64,000 bases of DNA. It comes from Pelagomonas calceolata. Its lineage: Eukaryota > Sar > Pelagophyceae > Pelagomonadales > Pelagomonadaceae. The notes below the pieces were generated by a model, which worked only from the letters and a program-made list of their open reading frames with translations, ran no database searches and was not told where the DNA came from. The position numbers and the translations under genes are program-made. Below are positions 19,378 through 31,015 of this stretch, one piece after another; position 1 is the stretch's first letter, and the number at the start of each line of letters is the position of its first letter. The stretch is from positions 4,678,501-4,742,500 of the forward strand of contig CAKKNE010000002.1 in assembly GCA_918797485.1 (NCBI GenBank), written 5' to 3'.

Positions 19378-19515
19378 GCCGAGCCCCTTATCCCCATCGA
19401 ATCCCCATCGAATCCCCAACTCTGGAGACGCGTCTGGGACTATCCCACTGCGTAAGGTAAATCAAACCTCTATATATACACAACAATTTACCCGAGCGCG
19501 TATTGCACGCGGTCA

Positions 19516-22500
19516 TCACCAGAACGGGCACCAGCCCACGAAGGATTGGCAAAGGTTCTGCACGTCTGTCGCCTGTAGGATGAGCCGGTCGACCTGCTCC
19601 GCGACCGGCAGCCGCGGCCCGAAGTCCTCGCCGTTGAGTTTCGCCTGCACGCGAGCCATGACGGCCAGCGCGCGCTCGTTCAGGGCCCCGTTCGGCAGGT
19701 CCGCGCCGTCGGCCGCTCCCAAAGCGCGGACCCGCAGCGACTCTCTAGCTGATCGGTGATCCAGTCGCGACGCGGCCACGGAGTCGGGACGCGAGGCCCG
19801 GCCCGCAGCTCCAGAATACCTGGTAGAAGTCAGCGAGTTGGCCATACGAGTCATGCGATGGTGCATCGCTTCCCTGCTGCGCTGCGAGGAACGCCTCGAC
19901 CGACGCGAGTCCGCGGACCGCCGCGACCGCGCCAGGCTATGCCTCGAGGACGGCCGCGACGAATCGGGCGTATCGTCGCCCTCCTCGTCGTCGTCGTCGT
20001 CATCCGTCTGATCGCTATCATACGAGTCGTAGTCCTCTTCATCAGATTCTTCGTGATCAGACTCGTCGAGGACGGGCCGCGAGCTCGGCCGCGAACCGAC
20101 GCGGCGTGATGGTCTTTCATCACCAGGCTCTTGCGCACCTAACAAACGCCACGAAATTAACGGGTCGTGAATAAAGGCCTCCAACATACTCAAGAGCGAA
20201 TCCCTATTATCTCTGAGGACACGCATGACGCGCTCACAGGTCAATCTATAAGTACCTTCGACGCCCGACACCTCCATGGCGTGGACCAGCATCCGCGTCA
20301 ACCGGAAAGGAACTCTTTCGGGGAACTTGTCGCGGTGCATCGCCACCTCGAAGCAGTCCCCAAAATCTATGTGCAACACCTTGCCCGTCCTGCGATCCAA
20401 CATTAAGTTGGACGGGTGCCGATCCCCTAAACCCAGTATGTGGCCGACCATGGACATGACGGCCAGCGACCGCGCGTAGTGGGTCCGCCGCTCGAGCCAC
20501 TGCTCCGAATGTGAGCTCTTGAGCCAGAGCACCTTACTTAGATCATGACCAGCGGTGTTTGCTAATGCGGCATGAAACACTTCTACTTTCTGAGGGAGCC
20601 TGCGCGGAGCATCGCGGTCGCGCGACGCGGTCCGAATAGCCTTGTCTGATGGACACGAGTCGCGTCGATGGCGTGAATGCGTCTCTACACAACGGGACGC
20701 CGAGATCGCACGTCAAGGCATCATAGTCTGGTGCCAACTGCAACATCACGCGGTGCTCCACGTTCAGGACGACCTTCCGCGCGTCCCTGAAATCCCTTAC
20801 CAGAGCGTGTAAGGTATCACAGGCCGGCACCCAGCCGATAATCCCGCAGTTTTGTGATAAAGGAGTAATAGCGTACCTCTGAATCAGCAAGTGGCCGTGT
20901 TCCGAGGTCCTCCGATCCTTCGCTAAGAGGGCGTTGGCCAACCCGAACAACTGCATCGCTCTTTCATCTTGCCTCAGGTCCTCATGACCCTTTAACAAAA
21001 AGCCGTACTCCCTGCCATCTTCTCCTCTCATGGCTAAGCGTCGAGGTCGCTGTTTGGACGTGATAACATGTACTGAGGGAGAGAACCGTGCTATTCTAGC
21101 TGCTGAACCATCGACTCTGTAGGTTCCTGGTACCGCTAATTCTAATGAACGAGCATTTAGTAAAGCTGGAGACACATACCTTAACTCCAACGTCGTCAAT
21201 TGAGGTAATTGCTTGTTCACCCGCCGAAACACGGTATAATATAAATCCCAGGCCTGGTTCAAGGCGGCATCCGCGTCATCCCTTAGCTTCGCTCGCTGCG
21301 ACTGCGGCGACTGCGGCTCGTCGTCATCCCCACGCTCCTTTGCTGCAGCTTTCGCATCGGCCGCGACCGCAGCCGCAGCGGCGTCCTCGGCGACATCCGA
21401 CGCCTTCCGTCGCGGCGTATCGTCGAGCCCAAGGGCCTGTTCTTTGCTAACACAATTCTCATACTCCCCGAGACAGCGCGCGGCCTCCCTCAAGTCTCTC
21501 CCGAAGGCCTGCTTGAACGACGCCTCTCGTAGCGTGGTAGGTCCCGCGTCCAACTCCGCGTGCAGCGGCTTGAGGATGGCGAGCATGGCCTCGACGTCGC
21601 CGTCGCCGAAGTAAAGTCGCGACGCCTCCTCCAAGCCCTCGTGCCACTTCTCATGCCACAGGATGGCTACTCGCACTAACTCTTCTGATACAAGTAAAGC
21701 CTGCTCGACGAGTCGCGCCGCTACGCGTCGAGGCCCCGCGTCGATGATCGCTCGGGCAGCCGCGGCTCGGTCCGCTCTTGGAGACTTAAGTTGCAAGGCC
21801 AATGGGTAGACGAGGGCTTGGGGGTGCCTAGCGCCTAATCGCGCCAGCACTTGATACAGTGCTGACCGAGGTGACGAATCCCCGGCACCGACCCTCGCGA
21901 TGAGCTGAGGCAAGACGCCTAGCCAGGCGTCCAAAGGCGCCCCTCCTTCTTCGTCTCTGGGAACGAGTTGCGCTTCGACGTCCGGCTGCCGCCCAAAGCG
22001 GAACCACAGGTTCAATAAATTCAACAAATCTTGCTGGGCGCTTGCAGCTCTTCTCCGAGTACCCAGAGCCAACGCTCTAACGAACCCGCGAGCTGCCGCC
22101 ACCAACTGCGCGCGCACCTCCGGTCGTGATAAGGCCGCCGCGTCGGTACGTCTACGAGTAGCCCGCTGCACCGCGCGGTAATTCGCGAGCGCCCACGCGT
22201 GCCAGGCCTTGTAGGACGAGCCGTCTAGCGACGCCGCCGCCCGAAAGGCGTCGGCGGCGTCCTTTTGCTGGCGCGGGGTGGCGTCCTGTTGCGCCAGCTT
22301 CCAGTCCCCGACCCGCAACAAACAGCGAGCCCGTAACTTGCGAGAGTCGTCGTCGTCCTCCTTGGCCAGGGCCTCAGCCAACCCCTCCGCCCGTAGCAAA
22401 GCGTCACTTTCACGACCCGCCCGCCAGCAGTGCTTCGCGTAGGCGTACCGTAACCGTCGCTGGTCGTACGTCTCGTCTGAACACTCCGAGTGTGGATCGA

Positions 22501-25500
22501 AGCCCAGCTGCCTCGTAAGTACGCTTTCCGTGAGAGCCGCATTGCCCGCGTTTCGACAGAGTGACGCATATCGCAACCAGCCGTCGGGGTCGTCGCGATA
22601 GTCAAAAACTAACGCTCTGACATTTAAAACGCGCTGCCAAGTCGCCACATCGTCGGCACAACCAGCTAAACGTCTCCTCCAAGTAGAAGCTAAGTCTCTC
22701 CTTTTAGTACGCATCGACGACTGGGCTCGCACGGCGTCGCCGCCCCGTCGGACTTCGGCCCTTACTTCTCGTTCTAACTTGCGGACTTCCGCTATTTCTT
22801 CTAGCTCTGCCAATTGCTGCACTGTTACTGTGGTACCATACGCGCGCTTATAGGACTCTCCCACCAAAGCTGCGAAGGCCGGATGGAGCAACTTGCGCGC
22901 TTCGTCCACCAAACGAAGAGCGTCCACCGGAGACCGCCTCACGTCACAACCGTCAACCCCAGAAGGCCGCAACGCCAGCACCGCTCGGTAAAAGGGCTTC
23001 CCCGCGTCCTGGTCCTCCATGGCTCTGACAAAATCTCCCATCTCGCTCCACCTCCCGAGCGCCCAGGCCGCCCTTGCTCCGACATTAGCTGCTTTCATAA
23101 GTAAGCGTGGCACGGGCGTTTTGATGGAGTTGATCAACGGGGTGGGCGGCGGTGTGGGATACGAAGGTCGCCTAGCTTGGCCCTCGCCCCGCATGCCGGC
23201 TTCGGCTGCTAGTGTGTCAAGTGCCGCGGTCGAGGACCTTGTTCTGTTAATATTTTCCTTCGCTGCCTGTTTCAGGGGTTGCCAGTGCGCCACTAATAAA
23301 TCACAAGCTTCTCTCCAGGCTCCTAGGGCGTCCAAACATTTGACAGCGCCGAGGACAGCTTCCCCATCTGCGGGATCGGTATCTAACCTTCTTCTGTAGC
23401 GTTGTAGAGCCTCATCATATGAACCTAATTTACCTAACCAAGACTCATTCACGACAGACGAGGACGGCGGCGTCTGGTCCAAGGCCTCGTCGTCGTCTTC
23501 GACTTGGTCAGAGTTCGGATTGACATGTCTTGTGCGTCTTCGTCGCGCCGTTCTCCGTCGCGTAGCGTGCAACACGCCTAGAGCCGCCTCGGGCTGGGCC
23601 AATTTACGATTGATCGCTATGAGTTGTTCGGCGGCGGCGTGCCTATCTCTAGCTAGTTCCGGAGTGGCAAATTCGAGCTCCTTATAATGTAAAGCTTTCG
23701 CATACGCTCTACACCTTGTCGCCAAATCGGCTAACTGTCTGATATCAATGGGCAAAGCGTCGACGTCCCGTTCCATGAACTCCGCCAACTCGAGCAACGC
23801 TTGTAACGCGTCGGGGGCGGCCGCTTGGAGAGCATCGGACCGGAAGGCCGTTTCTAATGTTCTCACTAACGAGTCTCTGTATTGATCGTCCAGTTCGCCC
23901 CAACACGACACAAAGGCCGGCTGGAAGAGGTGGTGGGCTAGTCGAGGATAGGCATGCGCGACGGCCGCACACGCTCGCAATGCCGGTGACGGCGACTCTC
24001 GGAGTAGTTCTAACGACAATCTTCGTAACCAGTCGTTCCAGTCGTCGGCCGTGACTCTCTGACTGACGTCCCAGGCCCGCTGCAGGTTTGCCGGGTTGCT
24101 TCGGAAGACGGATTGGGGCGGCGACGCGGGATTCTCCAATGATGGTGCTCTAGATCTTCGACCGGATATGAAATGGATGTCGTGCGACGCCGTGTCATCA
24201 TCAGAATCACTCCCGTTGGACCAGTCGCCGTCTACTATTCTTCTAGACCATCGCTTGTAGGATCTAGAAGAAGGCCCTTCCGGGCCCACGCTCAGTGCTT
24301 TATCAGCTACGGGCGCAAACGGTTTAAATGCCGAGGCGCCCAACTGCGCTCGGCAAGATCTTAGAGTTGAATAACACGCATCTCGCAGGTGCTCGGCGTC
24401 CTGCGCTCGTTCCGATTGGAGTCTCAGTGAAGTATCGGCGCAGCCACTCCTCTCCAACAATCGACAGATGTCCCGCGTGATCCTAGCTCCCACGTCCTTT
24501 CGACGAGATAAGGCGCTTCCAGCACAGGACACCCGTAAGCACCTGACGACTCGCGCCTGCCACGCCGCCCCTTTCGCGGGTTGTTCTTCATCACAGGGCG
24601 TATACCCCTGGCCGCCCAAGGCATCCGCTAGTTTGAGTAGAGCTGGCGCTACCAAAAACAAAGCATCCGCTAGAGACTCTCTTAGGAGCATTGTCGCTCT
24701 CAGTACCAAGGCTAACCTAGCTTCATCGCGAGCAGCGGGCGGCACGTCATCCTCCGACACGTCCGAGGAAGGTGGCGCCAACGACGCCAACAACAACGGC
24801 AAAGCTCTAGTAGCAAAGGGCCGCATGGGCTCCTGGGCATTTGCGGAAGCGACTTGCTCCAACAAAGGCACTACTTGCTCTAAATGTTGAGCCCAGTACT
24901 CCACAACTAAGTCCAGGATTCTAGGTACGTAGTCCCTCAAATGATAACGAGCTGTTGATGCTAGTGACGCCAATTGCTGTAAGACGCTTTCCCGTAGGCC
25001 GGGCTCGCCGTCGCGAGCGACATCGAGCAAATGCGGCACGAGCGCACCGAGGAACGGGACACACCTATGTCCAAGGGCCTTCACGACTTGGGTCAACGCT
25101 TGCGTCGTCGTAGCATGGTGCGACGCTAACGAGGGGTCCCTTAGTACCCTTACAAGGGCATCAACGGCACATCGAGCATAGTACTCCTGGCCCTGCTGGG
25201 GCGTAGGCTTCTCCGCATCCTTCAGCTTCCGAGAAGAGCCATCTCTACGTCTTCTACGAGTATGTTTGAGAGATGGTCCAAACTCCTCGTCGTTATTTAT
25301 GGTACTCTTCGTCAATGTGGTAGTAGAGTAGTAGGCATCTTCATCAGTTCTTTGTTTCACTTCCGGCGTGTCCCGCACCGCCGGCAGAGCCACGGCGCAG
25401 CTCTGGGCGTACATGGCGGCCGCGGCCGGTTCACTAGGATCTTCGTCGAGGAGCGCCGCCAAGTGCGGAGCTAACAGGTCGTTCGTCAGAGCTCGTTTTC

Positions 25501-28500
25501 TGGCGCGAGTACGCGCGTCTCTTCCTGAACGTTGGACCACGTCGAAGGCGTAGGGGTCCAAGGCGCCCAGCAAGCCCAGAGTGCGTAAGGCTTCTCTACA
25601 TAAACTCCAGGTCGCGTGCTGGGTGGCCAGAGGTTTATCATCCTCTCGTGTTGCTCGCGCCGCCGAGTTCTCGCAGACCACAGCTAGCACTCTAGGTAGG
25701 AGAGGGGCATGCTCTAAGTACGGAGCGACGACACATCCCGCATGGGCCGCGAGTCGTCCCAAGACACGCAAAGCTAGTTCTCGCTTCCTCGTCGAGGACC
25801 GATCTAGGAGAGCGTCAAACAATGGCGCCAGAACTTTGGGAGCGTAGACGACGTCCCTCGCTCGAGGCCCCAACACCAAAACGCATTCACCGAGCGCGTC
25901 TAGGGCCGCGCAGGCCAGGCGCGTGGGCACCCGCGCTTCGCTTTCGACGATCGGCGCATCTAACGGGCGGTAGCCGAGCGGTAGGGCGGCGACGACCGCC
26001 GCCGCGAGAGGCCAGACGGCCTTCCTCGCTCGAGGTGATTCCGCCCGCAAAGCACCGGCGGCTAATCTAGCAGCTCGTTCTCGCGAGACGGGGTCGCTTC
26101 CAGAGCACCTCAGAGCATCTAAAGCGCGCGCCAGTGCGTTTCTCACAACAGCCAAGGCCGCCCCCGGGTTCCGCGCCGCCAACCGACCGAGCAAAGCCAG
26201 GGCATCTAACTGTAAAGCACAATCTTCATCATGTAACAACAACGCTAGCGAATCGACGTGCTTCGCTCTGGCTAGATGGCCGTCGAAGCGCGGGTCGCTT
26301 CGTAAAGCTTTCACGACGCTCCGGCGAGGTGCCAAATCATCATCAGCCAACGCCACCGCTAATAGTTTGGATAGGACGTCATCGACAACAACTGCCGAAG
26401 GGCCGCAGTAGTAGTGCGGCTGCAATAACGCGTCTTCCTCCTCCTCCTCGTCGACCTCCGTGGCCTGTCGTCGCGGCGAGAACTTGGGACGGGATTGAGG
26501 CGTTCGGGGCGGCGTCCTCGAGCCCTTCCGCACGGGAGATCCCACAATAACCTCGTCCTCGTCACTTGAAGATGATTCAACGTCCTTTGTTGCGTCCGAG
26601 CCTCTCGGGAGTAGTAAGCGAGCACAAGCTCGCGCGGCGGCCGCCCGTACCAGAGGAGACGGCGCCTGGAGGTAGGGCGCCACCGTGTCCCGCGCCAGAG
26701 GCAGCAAGCAGGCCCGCGTATCCAATTCGAAGGACGCCAGCGTCTTCAAGGAGAGGAGGACGACCGTCTCGTCGACACCAGATAAAGCCCGCTCGAAGGC
26801 CGAGCCCTCCTTTTCACTGGTGGAGGGCCGGCGCCAGCCCGGAGGCGCGAAGCGTTTGGAAGGTTCCAGGCCGGCGACCAACGTCTCGAGCAGTCTGGCT
26901 CGGACCGCGGACCTTCTCGAAGGCACGGCCCTCGCGATGACGTCCAACGCGTTTATGAGCGGCTCCGACAGTCCTGAACGAAATAAGGCATCTAATAATT
27001 GATCGGCTTCGGACGCCGGGACGTCCTCGCCCAGCGCTTCAAACACATCAGCGACGCAGGCCACGACCACCGCTCGGCGCTTGTCCATGGTCCGCGCGAC
27101 GACGACGCCATTGGTAGAATGACCATTTGACACCCCAAGAGCGATGGATCGTAACTCGGGCGCCAGGGCGTTGTCCACGCTCTGCACCTTCGGAGTTTTG
27201 GGCGGCGACGAGGCCTGCCTCCTATAAAACGGCCAGGCGGCATGGACGCCGTGCAAGGGTCGCTCTTCTCGTGTCAATGGTGCATCCAAACAGTGGTCCC
27301 GCACGACAGCCACCAATTCCGGGAGAGCGGGCCGCAAGCGGTGCTGCACAGCCAACGCTAGTCGGCCAATCGACACATACGCCGCGTCCCTCAAAGCGTC
27401 GTCATCCCTAGACTTCCCGGGCTTCTTGGCCGTCTCCAGTAGATGTTGGGTAGCCCCACCTAGATAAATTCTAGAAAAGGCCTCGGGCTGGTATTGCGCT
27501 AATCGAGGTAACAGGTCCGTCACCGCCCTTCGAACACGTACGGACGAGTGGTCCCGCAAGGCGAGAGCCGCATCACAAGCCTCCCGGAATCGCGGCGTCA
27601 TGAACTCGCCCGCATGATCTAACAAAGCACCTATACTCAATAAAGCGCCGTGGGCCGCGGCTTCGCGTTGCGCACTCGTAAGGTACTTGGCCGGCGGTGT
27701 TGAGGTCGGAGTCATGGAGTGCCTTCTCTGTAAAGAAGGCTCGTCGTCGTCTTTGGTCGGCGTAAATAAGCGTTTGATGGAAGACCAGGGCGTCTCCTCC
27801 TCGACGGGGGCGGGCGTCGGCGTGGCGAAGAAGGCCTTGGTCTCGTCCTCGCTGACCAGGTCGGCGAGCGTCGGCGTCGGTAAGGAGCGTCTCCTTGCTT
27901 TCCGGCCGGCCTCGACGTACTTTTCTAGTGCTCTATGGGCCTTCTGGTAGATGGCGCAGTAGTAGCCCGAGTTGAAGGCCGGTCGCGCGGCGACGAGTTC
28001 GAGCGCGGCCGCGAGGGCGCTTGCGGCCGCGTCCCTGACATCTGGATGAGAGACGTCCACCACGGCCGGCCAGATCTTCTCGAAGAAGTCTCGGACCTGC
28101 GGTCGCGTCGTTAGCATGAAAACGTCGAGTGTTTGACGCTGGGGCCGCACCCGCGCGTAGAATAAGGTCGGCGCATGGCGCGCAAGCTCCCTGAGCACCA
28201 AGCAAGCGGCGAGTCGTTTCCGCGAATAGCGAGACCGTTTCTCCAGCGGCTCGTCGAGCCAAGCCAGAGCTCTAGACACTTCTACTTCCACGTGGGCGGA
28301 AGACGAGGCCGGGCCGCGCCGCGCCAACCGACCGAGGGCGGCGGCGCAGCGAGTGACGAATTCTCGCCGCGCGTCGTTCTCCTTGAGGGCACCTGAAGGT
28401 CGATCCCCCTCACAGCACCGTCGCAAGGCCGACGAGAGGACGTCGGCGAACTTGCTGCCCTTCCCTTCCGGCTCCGCAGAGGGGGCGCCGATCAGCGCTT

Positions 28501-28765
28501 CGAGCGCGGCGACGCCGCCGAGCCGGTTCTCCAGCGTTCGGCCGTGGTGGACGGCTCGAAATAATGCACCGTATAATTCATCTTCAAATCTACCAAAGGT
28601 CTCACCGGACGTCTCTCGCGCAGCCCTCGCAACGACGCGCCGCAGCTGATAAGCGGCTTGCAGGCGGTCGGGCTCGCTGCGCGCCTCCAGTAGCGCTCGC
28701 AACGACTCGCGCTCGTGCGGCTCGAGGACGTCGAGGGGCGGCGGCGCCTCCTTGGTGGTCAGCAT
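19516..28765 (-). CDS. TOR: TOR (target of rapamycin) protein kinase
   Basis: Two exons (28765-20712 and 20599-19516; 9,138 nt) give 3,045 residues, longer than human mTOR (2,549). TOR is the Ser/Thr kinase of TORC1/2 and links nutrients to growth. HEAT repeats fill the first half, then FAT and FRB (about 2365-2520; [41 protein letters not shown]). The kinase domain follows ([18 protein letters not shown] near 2600, [13 protein letters not shown] near 2741, HIDFGDCFE near 2759), and the protein ends in a canonical FATC ([14 protein letters not shown]). The Ser and Trp contacting FKBP-rapamycin in mTOR are conserved. Two additions stand out: a 65-residue Ala/Asp-rich insert inside FRB and a long acidic, Ser/Arg-rich stretch before FATC. 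The start ATG at 28765 is the first in frame. Confidence 0.96.
20600..20711 (-). other. TOR intron (112 bp) with introner-core word
   Basis: Donor GTGCGATC, acceptor CCGCGCAG (minus strand). Splicing yields [18 protein letters not shown], the expected TOR sequence. It contains TCACGCCATCGACGCGAC, the introner hairpin word, but no clean TIR or target duplication. Confidence 0.9.
21261..21458 (-). other. Insert within the TOR FRB domain
   Basis: About 65 residues lie between EYENC and NQAWDLYY, where mTOR has only a short loop. They are Ala/Asp/Lys-rich ([20 protein letters not shown]). An in-frame unspliced intron is an alternative explanation. Confidence 0.65.
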
Positions 28766-29001
28766 TGTTTTTCAATGCGTGTGCTAGGTCCGCGCGTTCG
28801 CTGGCGCGGGCCGCGTTTGTGGTGCTGCTGCACTCAGTGGCTTTTTTTTTGGGTTGCGCTTGTGCAGGTTTCTGCAGGCTTCGCGAATTAGTGTGCAGTC
28901 TTCAGCGCAATGTTCGCATAAATAATAGCAACTTCATTTCGCCGCGGGCACTGTAGCAGGGCACAGCTGCGCACAAAAGTGCAGCCCGAGTGCGATGCTT
29001 G

Positions 29002-29019
29002 CTAGTGTCTTACAGCTAG
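29002..29019 (+). repeat. CTAG motif, shortened copy
   Basis: CTAG, TGTCTTACAG, CTAG; the GCCG step is missing. GCTTG precedes it, as in several copies. It is 237 bp upstream of the TOR start. Confidence 0.65.
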
Positions 29020-29064
29020 CGGGATCCTAACGCGCGGGAAGCCCTGGAAGCCGCGTGAGATCAG

Positions 29065-29089
29065 CTAGCGGCTTGGAAGAAGACACTAG
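29065..29089 (-). repeat. CTAG motif, inverted neighbour copy
   Basis: On the minus strand CTAGTGTCTTCTTCC leads to AAGCCGCTAG. With the copy at 29002 it forms a head-to-head pair 45 bp apart. Confidence 0.6.
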
Positions 29090-29190
29090 GGATAGGCGAG
29101 CCTTAGATCGCTTGATCGTGACTGGGGAACGGGTCTTATGTCGTACGCGCGCCATACCTAAGGCGGCCCTTGTGGAGGAGAAATCTGCGT

Positions 29191-30555
29191 TCACACGCGG
29201 TCCTCGTTGTGCGGGGAAGGGGGGACGACGGGCCGCGGCGCCGACGCGGTCCAGACGAGGGAGTTCGGGCTCTTGCTGGAGGAGCCGCCGAGGCTCGAGT
29301 CGCGGGTCAGCGCTTGCGGCAGGGATCTCGACGTCGACAGCGGCGAGAGCCCATGATTCTGGGTGTCCGACGATGAATGGCGAAAGTTCTTCGTCGAGCG
29401 CGACAGCGAAGACCGCAACGACGAGAGCATGGACGGCCGCGCGGCGCTCCGCGCGACGCTCCTTCCGCGCTGCGCGACGCGCGGGAGACCGCTCGTGCCC
29501 GGCCGAAAGTCCGGCGTCGGCTTGTTTCGTATCTCGTCGCCCGGGAACGACGCGTCCAAATCTTCGTAGTAAACCACTGCCTCGACGAGATCACCAAAGA
29601 GAACACGCTCCTCCGGCTCCCCGTCGGCGACGGTGAATTTCGCCGTGGCGTCGGTCGTCCAATAAACACAGGTCGGGTCTGCGGTGCACGCTTCGCAGCA
29701 TTGCCGCGGCTTGTAGCCCCGGTTCCGAGCGCGCGGAGAGTTAATGTCGAAGCGCACCGGGCCTACTTCCGAGCACGCGCCGGGCGCGGCCGTGCAGTTG
29801 CCGGGCGCGCGGGAGTAGCTCGGGTCGCGGACGCAGGAGAGCTCGTCGACGAGGAAACTGCCTTGAGCCGTCTCGCCGGGCGCGCCGTGCATCCCTGCAC
29901 CTATACGCCAGCGCCGTATATCGCTCGCGTCGAGGATCGTGCCCGCCCTGCCTATATCGACGAACGGGTCTACACTCCGCGAGCCGCCCGAGCACAGCTC
30001 GACGAGGAGCGTCTGCCACTCGCCAGTCACTTCGTCGAGAACGAAGCCGTTGCCCCAGAGGAAGAAGGCGAGCGGCTCGCCGTCGCTCGGCGGACCACCC
30101 GGTCCGCCTCCCGGCGGTCCTCCGCCCGGCGGGCCATCGCCCGGCGGACCGCTCGGTTGGAGGCGACGCGCTGGTGGGCCCGCGTCTTCATCGTCCCCGA
30201 TCTTCGTCTGGACACCGATGCGCAGGTGGACGGAGCCGGGCAGCGTCGACGCGTTGACGACCTTGTAGCGGAGGGCCACGTGCGTCGCGCCGGCGCATGC
30301 GAACGTGGTGCTGTTTGGCGCGAACCGCTCGACGAAAACGCCGGCCGGTCCCGCGGCTGGCATCTTGTATTCGTACTCGAGACGCAGAGTACCATCGGCG
30401 GCGCTCGCTATATCGAGATTTCCCGGCGAAAATGGGCCTGGCGGGGCCATCATATCCAGCGCATCGGCTGAGCCGTCAAACGCCTCGAGGATAGAAACGA
30501 GCTCCGGGGCCGCCGCGGCCGCGCCGGCGAGTGAGAGCAGGAGGAGCGTCGTCAT
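29191..30555 (-). CDS. Secreted protein with PAN/apple-like Cys cluster, unknown
   Basis: A 454-residue protein with a clear signal peptide (MTTLLLLSLAGAAAAAPE). The first 230 residues look like a beta-rich extracellular domain (LRLEYEYKMPAAGPAGVFVE, THVALRYKVVNASTLPGSVH, NGFVLDEVTGEWQTLLVEL) with a Gly/Pro-rich loop around residue 140. A cluster near residue 285 (YKPRQCCEACTADPTCVYW) resembles a PAN/apple module. The C-terminal 130 residues are Ser/Arg-rich and disordered. An exported, possibly carbohydrate-binding role is plausible but not shown. The 5' region includes a CTAG motif about 300 bp upstream. Confidence 0.6.
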   Translation of the reverse strand: MTTLLLLSLAGAAAAAPELVSILEAFDGSADALDMMAPPGPFSPGNLDIASAADGTLRLEYEYKMPAAGPAGVFVERFAPNSTTFACAGATHVALRYKVVNASTLPGSVHLRIGVQTKIGDDEDAGPPARRLQPSGPPGDGPPGGGPPGGGPGGPPSDGEPLAFFLWGNGFVLDEVTGEWQTLLVELCSGGSRSVDPFVDIGRAGTILDASDIRRWRIGAGMHGAPGETAQGSFLVDELSCVRDPSYSRAPGNCTAAPGACSEVGPVRFDINSPRARNRGYKPRQCCEACTADPTCVYWTTDATAKFTVADGEPEERVLFGDLVEAVVYYEDLDASFPGDEIRNKPTPDFRPGTSGLPRVAQRGRSVARSAARPSMLSSLRSSLSRSTKNFRHSSSDTQNHGLSPLSTSRSLPQALTRDSSLGGSSSKSPNSLVWTASAPRPVVPPSPHNEDRV

Positions 30556-30851
30556 CGTCGCCGACTCGTCTCGTCGTCGCGCGGCTTGGAATTCAGAGCA
30601 GTTTATCCTCTCGGCCGAGTGAAACCACTTCTCCGTGCGTGGGTGAAAACCCTATCGGGGGGCGCCTCGCGTCAGGATCCGCACTGCAATTGCACTGGAA
30701 ATTCCAGCTCAAGGTCCGTGAGGAGATCGATTGCCGGGATTTCAAGAGCGAGAGGCGAGCTCTGTGGGGCGGAAAGCGCCGTTTACGCGTAACTATGCTA
30801 CAAACTCGCACTGAGCCTTTTCAGGGCCTCCCGAGAGCTCCAGGGAGCTTG

Positions 30852-30873
30852 CTAGTGTCTTACAGGCCGCTAG
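30852..30873 (+). repeat. CTAG motif, consensus copy
   Basis: CTAG, TGTCTTACAGGCCG, CTAG, preceded by GAGCTTG. It lies between the secreted-protein start (297 bp) and the topo VI A stop. Confidence 0.85.
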
Positions 30874-31015
30874 GTGCGGGATCAGCGCTGGTGCCGTTGA
30901 CGCCGCGCCCCGGGTACGGTATCTCCCCCGAGGCTGGCCGTCTTGACGCCAGACGAGACGATTTTCTGGGACGTATGCCCCCCCCACGCCGTCGAGCCGA
31001 CGCGATAGGACAACT

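Noticed and set aside
19385-19415. Short tandem TCCCCATCGAA repeat
   Set aside because: Two and a half units only; too short to support a function.
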